From positions 1 through 11,362 of the forward strand of contig NZ_CAIP01000053.1 of assembly GCF_000297435.1 (NCBI RefSeq): a stretch of DNA of 11,362 nucleotides, given 5' to 3'. Below the pieces are notes generated by a model. The model did not search any database and had not been told where the DNA came from. It was given only the letters and a program-made list of their open reading frames with translations. Of the stretch, positions 1 through 5,293 are shown one piece after another. A program made the position numbers and the translations under genes. Source of the stretch: Microcystis sp. T1-4. Lineage in GTDB: Bacteria; Cyanobacteriota; Cyanobacteriia; Cyanobacteriales; Microcystaceae. Positions within the stretch are counted from its first letter, which is position 1. Every line of letters starts with the position of its first letter.

Positions 1-88
1 TGCCAATACATCTGTCATAATTTAACAGTCACTCCCCTTGCAGAAGTGCCTCTCCTGATATGTAGCCTATACTCAGCGGATTTAGTAT

Positions 89-153
89 AACCTATCGGTG
101 AAACCGGAGATTTTCTATCCGAATGCTTCGCCCGTACTTTTTCAGCAGACCCT
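89..153. mobile_element. Partial copy of a TAGGG-ended repeat element
   Basis: This 65-bp stretch is nearly identical to the right-hand part of the element at 7501-7719 (its positions 7653-7718). Both carry AACCTATCGGTGAAACCG, then CCGAATGCTTCGCCC, and end in a CAGCAGACCCT or CCGCAAACCCT terminus. It lacks the TAGGGCTTGC left end, so it is a fragment or internal deletion. A 9-bp direct repeat ATTTAGTAT lies directly before it (80-88) and directly after it (154-162). That looks like a target duplication, although the other element in this window has a 6-bp one. The right terminus supplies the G of the TAG stop codon of the adjacent pentapeptide gene. Confidence 0.55.
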
Positions 154-1468
154 ATTTAGTATTACAATCGATCGGATTTCGCGGATCTGAGTTTTTGTCC
201 CTTTTGAGTTTCTCGATTTCTCGTTGATTGGCTTCCCGGTCCGCAGCCACCCATAATTGTTTATCTTCATCCCAGTTGGCTTCCGTGTATATTGCTCTTT
301 CCCAAAAGCAGGCCGATTTAATTTGTTTTGGATCAACCTCGGCTCCCCAGAGGATGGCTCCCCAGAGGATGGCTCCGTAGAGGTTGGCTCTGTTGAGGTC
401 GGCTCCGTTGAGGTAGGCTCCGTTGAGTTCGGCTCCGTTGAGGTTGGCTTCGTTGAGGTAGGCTCCGTTGAGTTTGGCTCCCCAGAGGATGGCTTCGTTG
501 AGGTAGGCTCTGTAGAGGTAGGCTTCGTTGAGGTTGGCTCTGTAGAGGTTGGCTCGGTTGAGGTTGGCTCCGTTGAGGTTGGCTCCGTCGAGGTTGGCTC
601 GGTTGAGGTTGGCTCCGTCGAGGTTGGCTCGGTTGAGGTTGGCTCCCCTCAAATTTGTCCGACTTAAATCAAGAATTTTAATTTTATTAGAGTCAGTTGT
701 TTCAGCCAAATTATCGCCAGCTTGGTCATTCTCAACTTTACGCCGGCCGATTACCGTTAAAGCGGCCTGAACTGGAATACTCACGGAAGGGAGCTTTTCT
801 AGGACTTTCTGTCTTTCCTCTGGCTTCAGTTGTTCAATATTCGAGGGAATGGGGGAATTTTTACGAATGTAGGAAGTCAGCACTTCCATAATTGTCCATT
901 GATCCTTGGGAGAATCTTTGGCAATTCGCTCTAGGGAATAAATGCCGCCAATTACCACCTCCTCTTTATTATTACCGATTTGCTCGACAGCTTTCGAGAA
1001 GCGCTCGGTAATCAGACGTTCCTGAATCAGTTGCCTTTCCGCTTGAGAATTGAGATAATTGACAAAAAGCCCAATTCCTGCGAAAAGGGTGGCAATTAAT
1101 CCCAGGGCAGAAATAATCGTTTTGACCACATCAATGGCAAAGGTGCGGCTGTCTTTGTCTTCACGGGCAAAAAGTCCCGGTATTTGCTGAAATAGCCAGA
1201 AGGGAAAGATTAGCAGTTTCCAAGCAACTCTGACAAGAGACTGGAGCGATAGCAACAATCTTTTAATTAGCCTTTTTCCCCGGCGATAGGGCATCTTTAG
1301 ATTCCAAGCAAGAATCGCTCTGGGATGTTGGCTAAAATATTCTTTCGCTTGCTGCCAGTCATCTATCTCATTGCCTTCTTTACCCGATGCCAGCCGTTTT
1401 TGATAAAACTCGTGAGCTTTGATCTGGTGCAATTCTAAAGGAATTCGTGGTGATTTTCTCGGAACCAT
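152..1468 (-). CDS. Membrane-anchored pentapeptide-repeat protein
   Basis: A 438-residue protein of unknown function. The N-terminus (about residues 15-45, a helix ending in ...IDDWQQAKEYF) resembles the short DUF2934-type helical motif. A hydrophobic stretch at about 75-100 and a clear transmembrane helix at about 117-138 follow. Next is a conserved segment at 148-205 (ERLITERFSKAVEQIG, then GGIYSLERIAKDS), which I recognise from many cyanobacterial membrane pentapeptide proteins. The C-terminal domain has 22 uninterrupted A(N/D/Y/I)LXX pentapeptides, with Leu exactly every fifth residue from 268 to 373. This predicts a right-handed quadrilateral beta-helix, probably cytoplasmic. I chose the ATG at 1468 because GGTGGGG lies just upstream. 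The frame stays open to an in-frame TTG at 1504 (450 residues) with no ribosome-binding site. The stop codon TAG is formed at the junction with the repeat element, so the C-terminus may be an acquired truncation. Family membership is secure; the role is unknown. Confidence 0.9.
   Translation of the reverse strand: MVPRKSPRIPLELHQIKAHEFYQKRLASGKEGNEIDDWQQAKEYFSQHPRAILAWNLKMPYRRGKRLIKRLLLSLQSLVRVAWKLLIFPFWLFQQIPGLFAREDKDSRTFAIDVVKTIISALGLIATLFAGIGLFVNYLNSQAERQLIQERLITERFSKAVEQIGNNKEEVVIGGIYSLERIAKDSPKDQWTIMEVLTSYIRKNSPIPSNIEQLKPEERQKVLEKLPSVSIPVQAALTVIGRRKVENDQAGDNLAETTDSNKIKILDLSRTNLRGANLNRANLDGANLNRANLDGANLNGANLNRANLYRANLNEAYLYRAYLNEAILWGAKLNGAYLNEANLNGAELNGAYLNGADLNRANLYGAILWGAILWGAEVDPKQIKSACFWERAIYTEANWDEDKQLWVAADREANQREIEKLKRDKNSDPRNPIDCNTK
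333..667 (-). repeat. 15-bp tandem coding repeat (pentapeptide domain)
   Basis: About 22 units of a 15-bp repeat, read on the plus strand as GGCTCCGTTGAGGTT with small variations. Each unit encodes one pentapeptide. Between about 545 and 650 the units alternate GGCTCGGTTGAGGTT and GGCTCCGTCGAGGTT almost perfectly, giving a 30-bp higher-order repeat (NRANLDGANL at protein level). The near-identity includes synonymous positions, which suggests recent duplication or gene conversion rather than protein-level selection alone. Because the unit is 15 bp, gains and losses stay in frame. Confidence 0.9.
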
Positions 1469-1504
1469 GCAGCGTTTTCCCCACCAATAGATGGATTTTG
1501 CCAA

Positions 1505-1739
1505 GAAACTGAGGGACTGACAAAACTGTTTTCGAGGTTGGTTGAAAGAGAGTAAAATCCAACCATTAAAGTTTGTCTGTTAATCGAGTAATCGGCTCTC
1601 TTGGCTGCTGTGTAATCAACAGGATCGATCATCGAGATTGTCGGTATAGACTAGAGCCTAACGTCAACCTTTGATCAAGCTGTTGGGATACAATCCAGCA
1701 AGGACAAGAGAGCCTATTTACAGAATCGATCGCTTTAAG
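1505..1739. other. Spacer upstream of the pentapeptide gene
   Basis: No credible gene is visible here. The stretch must hold the promoter of the minus-strand pentapeptide gene. The best -10-like hexamer is TTTAAT on the minus strand (1565-1570), without a good -35 partner. A 10-bp inverted repeat, GGCTCTCTTG (1594-1603) and CAAGAGAGCC (1705-1714), encloses 101 bp. Confidence 0.4.
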
Positions 1740-2012
1740 TAGGGCTTGCTGAATAAATCTAAAAACCTTGTTGGATCAGACTTTTAGACTTTTTTTCCCT
1801 CAAAAAGTGCCAGCCGTTGCGGGGATCGGGGGGAAAATCCCTGGACTTTTTCCCTGAAAATTAGGTAACTGACCACGGCGGTTCGACAGGCTCACCGTCC
1901 ACTCGACTGAGCTTCGCCGAACGTCCTGAAAATAGGTAAAACCCCACACCCCACACCCCACACCCCACACCCCACACCCTGCCCCTAGGAAAAGCTTTTT
2001 CAGCAAACCCTA
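1740..2012. mobile_element. Small non-coding TIR element (MITE-like), 273 bp
   Basis: The left end is TAGGGCTTGCTGAATAAA (1740-1757). The right end, read inward on the other strand, is TAGGGTTTGCTGAAAAAG (2012-1995); 15 of 18 positions match. With the element bounded by GGG and CCC (1742-2010), it is flanked by a 6-bp direct repeat TAAGTA (1736-1741 and 2011-2016). It contains no transposase gene. The interior holds an imperfect hairpin, TTCGACAGGCTCA (1882-1894) against TGAGCTTCGCCGAA (1908-1921), and a CCCCACA tandem array. It shares its first 19 bases and its end sequence with the element at 7501-7719, but the interior differs. It is probably mobilised in trans by a full-length insertion sequence elsewhere in the genome; the family is not identified here. 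Confidence 0.8.
1941..1980. repeat. CCCCACA heptamer array inside the element
   Basis: Five and a half tandem copies of a 7-bp unit (CCCCACA on plus, TGTGGGG on minus). Similar GTGTGGGG units occur in the G-rich array upstream of pnp, so the same class of short repeat occurs in two settings. Confidence 0.9.
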
Positions 2013-3251
2013 AGTAGTGTACTCGGCGTTAATTTTGACGTAATCGTAACTAAGATCGCAACCCCAGGCCGTACCTGTTCCCGAACCGTTACCGATACAG
2101 ATAGACATTAAAACGGTATCTTCTCGTAAATAAGCCCCGCTTGCTGCCGCTTTCAGGTAATTACTGGCACTAGCTCGATCGAACGCCAGAGGTTGACCAT
2201 TTTCCATCATCACGAAGTCGCCTAACTTGATTTGCAGGTCTTCTTGATGGAAGACAACCCCGGCCCGGCCCGCGGCCGCCGCAATTCGTCCCCAGTTGGG
2301 ATCTCGACCGAAAACCGCCGATTTTACCAAGGAAGAGCCGGCAATGGTGCGAGCAATCTGACGAGCGGACTGATCATCGGCCGCCCCCGAAACCCGCACT
2401 TCTATTAAACAGGTGGCCCCTTCCCCATCCCGGGCGATCGCTTTAGCCAAGTATTGACAAACTTCCGTTAACATGGCCTCTAACTTTTGGGCATCCCGGC
2501 CCATTTCTGTGATCGCCGTGGTGCGCGATTGACCATTAGCCAAGGCGATCAGACTGTCATTGGTACTGGTGTCCCCATCCACCGTAATCTGATTAAAACT
2601 TTTATTAGCCGCCCGACTTAACATACTTTGCCAGAGAACCGTCGATACTGCGGCATCACAGGTGATAAAGGAGAGCATCGTCGCCATATTCGGGTGAATC
2701 ATCCCCGATCCCTTGGCAATTCCCCCAATTGTGACCGGACGACCATCGATGGTGGTTTGCAAGGCGATCGATTTGGGGACTAGATCCGTGGTCATAATCG
2801 CCCGGGCCGTGCTTTCGCCACCATTTTCCGACAATAAACCCGCTAAGGTCGGTAAAGCGGCGGTTAACGCATCCATGCGAATCCGTTGCCCGATCACTCC
2901 CGTAGATGCCAGCAAAATTGCATCGGCGGGAATCCCTAAAACTTGGCTCAAGGCGGCGGCACTATCGAGAGCGTCTTGCCATCCGGCTTCCCCCGTGGCG
3001 GCGTTTGCTTGGCCAGCATTACACAAAATCGCCCTGGCGCTGGCTTTAGTTTGTAGGCGTTGACGGCAATAATCGACGCAAGCGGCGCGCACTTGACTGG
3101 TGGTAAAGACTCCGGCGGCGATCGCTTCTGTTTCCGAGACAATGAGGGCTAAATCGGGCAAACCGGACGGTTTTAGCCCCGCGGCCATCCCTGCGGATTT
3201 AAATCCTTTTGGGGCCGTGATCCCCCCCTCTATTTCCTGCCAATCGGCCAT
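2010..3251 (-). CDS. argJ: Bifunctional glutamate N-acetyltransferase / ornithine acetyltransferase ArgJ
   Basis: A 413-residue cytoplasmic enzyme of arginine biosynthesis. It transfers the acetyl group from N-acetylornithine to glutamate (cyclic pathway); bifunctional members also use acetyl-CoA. The proenzyme cuts itself before a conserved Thr, here Thr191 in KGSGMIHPNMATML (180-193), which becomes the N-terminal nucleophile of the beta chain. Other family hallmarks are STGVIG (116-121, oxyanion region), TTD (154-156), DGDTSTND (225-232) and GRDPNWGRI (315-323). The length is typical. The frame is open 18 codons further upstream, but I start at ATG 3251: GGGAG sits 3-4 bases before it and MADWQEIEGG matches the family N-terminus. 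The C-terminus ends ...INAEYTT as expected, yet its TAG stop straddles the element at 1740-2012. Whether it is mono- or bifunctional cannot be told from sequence alone. Confidence 0.97.
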   Translation of the reverse strand: MADWQEIEGGITAPKGFKSAGMAAGLKPSGLPDLALIVSETEAIAAGVFTTSQVRAACVDYCRQRLQTKASARAILCNAGQANAATGEAGWQDALDSAAALSQVLGIPADAILLASTGVIGQRIRMDALTAALPTLAGLLSENGGESTARAIMTTDLVPKSIALQTTIDGRPVTIGGIAKGSGMIHPNMATMLSFITCDAAVSTVLWQSMLSRAANKSFNQITVDGDTSTNDSLIALANGQSRTTAITEMGRDAQKLEAMLTEVCQYLAKAIARDGEGATCLIEVRVSGAADDQSARQIARTIAGSSLVKSAVFGRDPNWGRIAAAAGRAGVVFHQEDLQIKLGDFVMMENGQPLAFDRASASNYLKAAASGAYLREDTVLMSICIGNGSGTGTAWGCDLSYDYVKINAEYTT

Positions 3252-3259
3252 TTTCTCCC
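3252..3259 (-). promoter_or_regulatory. Ribosome-binding site that fixes the argJ start
   Basis: On the minus strand CGGGAGAAA precedes the ATG at 3251. The GGGAG core is a good Shine-Dalgarno match, whereas the upstream in-frame codon near 3305 has none. Confidence 0.6.
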
Positions 3260-3277
3260 GTCTCCTACTCAAATTCG

Positions 3278-3314
3278 ACACTCGATTATAGCAAGTAAAA
3301 AACACCTGTTGTAA
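3278..3314 (-). promoter_or_regulatory. Probable argJ promoter
   Basis: The minus strand carries a perfect TATAAT (3285-3290) preceded by TGC, an extended -10 (TGCTATAAT). The -35 region is weak (TTACAA-like at 18 bp spacing), which fits dependence on the extended -10. The predicted transcript start near 3278 gives a leader of about 27 bases. Confidence 0.55.
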
Positions 3315-3339
3315 AAATCAAAAATCTTCGGTTAGGTGA

Positions 3340-3367
3340 GGAGTCAGGAGTCAGTAGTCAGTAGTCA
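3340..3367. repeat. Four tandem heptamers G(G/T)AGTCA
   Basis: GGAGTCA twice followed by GTAGTCA twice. This is a short tandem repeat of the 7-bp class common in cyanobacterial intergenic DNA. It lies about 50 bp upstream of the argJ -10 box. Confidence 0.85.
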
Positions 3368-3426
3368 GGAGAATTAAGAATGAATAATTCACAGATTCTA
3401 GGCAATTTAATCCTTATTTTTGCCGT

Positions 3427-3514
3427 TTTTGAATCCTCAAAAATTAATTATGCAAGAGGTTTAATGAATAATAATCAATTTTGAACTGCGAAAAATTAAT
3501 CATGCACGGGGTTT
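3427..3514. repeat. 36-bp imperfect direct duplication, 52-bp period
   Basis: 3427-3462 and 3479-3514 align without gaps with 28 of 36 matches. Both copies share TTTTGAA, then AAAAATTAAT, ATGCA and GGTTT. No gene is involved. It could be an old local duplication or two copies of a dispersed repeat. Confidence 0.7.
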
Positions 3515-3548
3515 GACCGTTGCGGGTTGGGGAGAGGGGAGCGGGGAG

Positions 3549-3586
3549 CATAAATAAAAATAATCCAGGAGTCTCGGAGTCTCCTG
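3549..3586 (-). terminator. Probable prfA intrinsic terminator
   Basis: On the minus strand, starting 8 bases after the prfA stop, CAGGAG and CTCCTG pair around a 9-base loop. The sequence GATTATTTTTATTT follows. The stem is short (6 bp) but GC-rich and well placed. Confidence 0.5.
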
Positions 3587-3594
3587 TGTCCTAA

Positions 3595-4695
3595 TTAAGC
3601 TGTCTCTTGGGCAGCGGCTAATTCCGCCAGTTTTCCCTGTTGATCCCTGGCGATACAGGATTGGATCACCTCTTCGATATCGCCGTCTAAAATGCGCTCG
3701 AGGGAAAAATTCTGATTTAAGCGATGATCGGTGAGACGATTATCCTTATAGTTATAGGTGCGAATTTTTTCCGAACGGGAACCGGTTCCCACCTGAGAGC
3801 GTCGCATGGAACTGACCGCTTCCTGTTGTTCCTGTAACTTCATATCGTACAGTTTCGCCCGGAGAATCTGCATGGCCCGTTCCCGGTTTTGCAATTGCGA
3901 TCGCTCTTCGGTGCAGAAAACCCGGATTCCCGTGGGTTTATGGATTAAATCGACCGCAGTTTCCACTTTATTGACATTTTGACCGCCTGCTCCCCCAGAT
4001 CTAGCCGTGGTTAACTCAATATCCTTGGGATCGATATGCACTTCCACATCGTCCACTTCTGGCATAATCGCCACGGTAGCGGTGGAAGTGTGGACGCGAC
4101 CACTTGCTTCCGTCAGAGGAACCCGCTGCACCCGATGGACTCCTGCCTCAAATTTCAGCTTACTATAGACGTTATCGCCTTTAATCTCTAAAATTGCCTC
4201 TTTAAATCCTCCCATATCCGCCGGAGATTCACTCAAAAGGCTAACTTTCCATTTTTGAGTTTCGGCATATTTTGAGTACAAGCGAACTAAATCCCCCGCC
4301 CAAATACTGGCCTCATCACCTCCAGTCCCGGCGCGAATTTCCAGCATGATATTCTTTTCATCGAGGGGATCCCGGGGCAGCAGCAGAATTGTTAATTGGT
4401 CTTCCAAAGTGGCGATTTTTGCCTCTAATTCTGCCACTTCTAGGGCGGCGATTTCGCGTAATTCGGGATCGCTGGCGGATTCTTTGAATATTTGTTTCGC
4501 CCCGATTAAATCCTCTTGACTTTTTTGCCAAATTTCGTAAGTGTTGACCGTTTCCTCTAGGGAAGCGCGGGATTTGGCCAGACGATGCAATTCACCCGGA
4601 TTACTGGTGACATCGGGATCCGCTAGACGACGGGTTAATTCTTTGTACGTCTGTTCTACAGATTGCAGTTTGTTTAATAAATAACTTTCAGCCAT
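3595..4695 (-). CDS. prfA: Peptide chain release factor 1 (RF1)
   Basis: A 366-residue class I release factor that reads UAA and UAG on the ribosome and triggers hydrolysis of peptidyl-tRNA. The universal GGQ motif is at 237-239 within SGGAGGQNVNKVETAV; its Gln is normally methylated by PrmC. The stop-recognition tripeptide is the RF1 type PxT, here Pro-Leu-Thr at 193-195, rather than the SPF of RF2. GTGGDEAS (123-130) and the coiled N-terminal domain 1 (about 1-105) are as expected. There is no frameshift site, which also argues against RF2. The length is normal. The ATG at 4695 is the natural family start, but I see no strong Shine-Dalgarno before it. The gene is divergent from pnp across a 598-bp repeat-rich spacer. 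Confidence 0.98.
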   Translation of the reverse strand: MAESYLLNKLQSVEQTYKELTRRLADPDVTSNPGELHRLAKSRASLEETVNTYEIWQKSQEDLIGAKQIFKESASDPELREIAALEVAELEAKIATLEDQLTILLLPRDPLDEKNIMLEIRAGTGGDEASIWAGDLVRLYSKYAETQKWKVSLLSESPADMGGFKEAILEIKGDNVYSKLKFEAGVHRVQRVPLTEASGRVHTSTATVAIMPEVDDVEVHIDPKDIELTTARSGGAGGQNVNKVETAVDLIHKPTGIRVFCTEERSQLQNRERAMQILRAKLYDMKLQEQQEAVSSMRRSQVGTGSRSEKIRTYNYKDNRLTDHRLNQNFSLERILDGDIEEVIQSCIARDQQGKLAELAAAQETA

Positions 4696-4752
4696 GATCG
4701 ATAATAAATAGGGTTAAACGGGGTTAATTTGAAGATAACCCGCAAATTCACT

Positions 4753-4790
4753 GGATTAGAAGCGTCTGACAGATAATAGAGACGCAATCC
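4753..4790 (-). promoter_or_regulatory. Bulged hairpin in the prfA upstream region
   Basis: GGATT plus GCGTCT (4753-4757, 4762-4767) pair with AGACGC plus AATCC (4780-4790). This gives 11 base pairs with a 4-base bulge and a 12-base loop. If the prfA transcript starts upstream of 4790, this would be a leader hairpin. On the plus strand it is followed by TTTTAATTG, so it could instead be a weak terminator. The 13-mer AATAGAGACGCAA of its right arm recurs at 7732-7744. Confidence 0.35.
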
Positions 4791-5013
4791 TTTTAATTGT
4801 CTTAATTTTCTTTGTCTGGGGTTCTTTGAGCTAGGAAAAATCCCGCTCAACTGCTGAGAGTCAGTCAGTTTTGCTAATACTTAGAAATATTTTTAGGCCA
4901 GCAAGCGGCAAGGGAAGACATTTTTTTCTTAACCAGATTATTCCTATATCTGAAAGTATCATTTTTTGGCCGGTTTGAGCAAGTAATCTTAAATCCTGTT
5001 TAAAAGCAGGAAT

Positions 5014-5120
5014 TGGGGTGTGGGGTAGTGGGGTAGTGGGGTAGTGGGGTAGTGGGGTAGTGGGGAATTGGGGTGTGGGGTAGTGGGGTGTGGGAAATTG
5101 GGGAAGTGGGGAGATGGGAG
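5014..5120 (+). repeat. G-rich octamer array (GGGGTAGT), G-quadruplex potential
   Basis: Repeated GGGG tracts separated by TAGT, TGT, AATT or similar. The core at 5022-5065 is about five perfect GGGGTAGT octamers. Many four-tract sets with loops of 3-4 bases satisfy the usual G-quadruplex rule on the plus strand. The array ends about 120 bp before the pnp -10 box. Confidence 0.85.
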
Positions 5121-5141
5121 ATGGAAGCAGGGAGAAAAAAG

Positions 5142-5211
5142 CTGATAACCGATAACTGATCACTGATAACTGATAACTGATAACTGATCAGTGATCACTG
5201 ATCACTGAATA
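5142..5211. repeat. Ten in-register heptamers CTGATAA / CTGATCA
   Basis: Reading in sevens from 5142 gives CTGATAA, CCGATAA, CTGATCA, three CTGATAA, CTGATCA, GTGATCA, CTGATCA and CTGAATA. The right half contains TGATCA palindromes, so that part can also form alternative hairpins. There are no unique spacers. The array ends about 30 bp before the pnp -10 candidate. Confidence 0.9.
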
Positions 5212-5214
5212 TTA

Positions 5215-5256
5215 AACCTGTCGGAAAGGGGGACAAAAAATGCTAGGATGGCGACA
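5215..5256 (+). promoter_or_regulatory. Candidate pnp promoter
   Basis: TGCTAGGAT at 5241-5249 is an extended -10 (TGN plus TAGGAT, 4 of 6 matches). No convincing -35 is visible. A start near 5256 would give a leader of about 38 bases. It is the best candidate between the heptamer array and the gene. Confidence 0.35.
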
Positions 5257-5293
5257 GCACAGAGAAAAGTGAAAGAAAGGAATATAGCTTTAC

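Larger units (their letters stand above)
3252..3594. other. Spacer between prfA and argJ
   Basis: 343 bp without a gene. It holds, from right to left, the probable prfA terminator (3549-3586), a G-rich patch (3527-3548), a 36-bp imperfect direct duplication (3427-3514), a GGAGTCA heptamer cluster (3340-3367) and the argJ promoter. With a terminator and a fresh promoter between them, argJ and prfA are probably separate transcription units. Confidence 0.6.
4696..5293. other. Divergent prfA/pnp spacer
   Basis: 598 bp without a credible gene. It holds a hairpin close to prfA (4753-4790), an AT-rich unassigned stretch (about 4795-5005), a G-rich octamer array (5014-5120), a ten-unit heptamer array (5142-5211) and the pnp promoter region. 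Open frames here are low-complexity translations of the repeats. Confidence 0.6.

Noticed and set aside
80..162. The 9-bp ATTTAGTAT repeat as a firm target duplication
   Set aside because: The complete element at 1740 shows a 6-bp duplication and the left end of this fragment is missing, so the 9-bp repeat is reported only as suggestive.
257..667. Plus-strand open frame with many GSVEV repeats
   Set aside because: It is the antisense reading of the 15-bp pentapeptide coding repeat. A repeat whose length is a multiple of three keeps every frame open. The minus frame has the domain structure.
1469..1504. TTG start giving a 450-residue pentapeptide protein
   Set aside because: There is no ribosome-binding site before the TTG, while the ATG at 1468 has GGTGGGG upstream. 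The longer form cannot be fully excluded.
1505..1739. tRNA or other structured RNA gene
   Set aside because: No cloverleaf with a T-arm GTTCRANNC and matching acceptor stem could be built. Only a distant inverted repeat is present.
1800..2006. Minus-strand 68-residue open frame in the first element
   Set aside because: It consists of the element interior and the CCCCACA repeat (GCGVWGVGCGVWG). It is not a plausible protein or transposase fragment.
3252..3305. 18-codon upstream extension of argJ
   Set aside because: It overlaps the extended -10 promoter and is not part of the ArgJ family N-terminus. The ATG at 3251 has a good ribosome-binding site.
2010..4695. argJ and prfA as one operon
   Set aside because: They are in the same orientation but separated by 343 bp holding a probable terminator and a TGCTATAAT promoter.
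4861..5163. Minus-strand 100-residue open frame rich in Pro-Thr-His
   Set aside because: It is a low-complexity translation of the G-rich octamer array, with no start signals.
5014..5211. Possible CRISPR array upstream of pnp
   Set aside because: The repeats are 7-8 bp and directly abutting with no unique spacers, and there are no cas genes.
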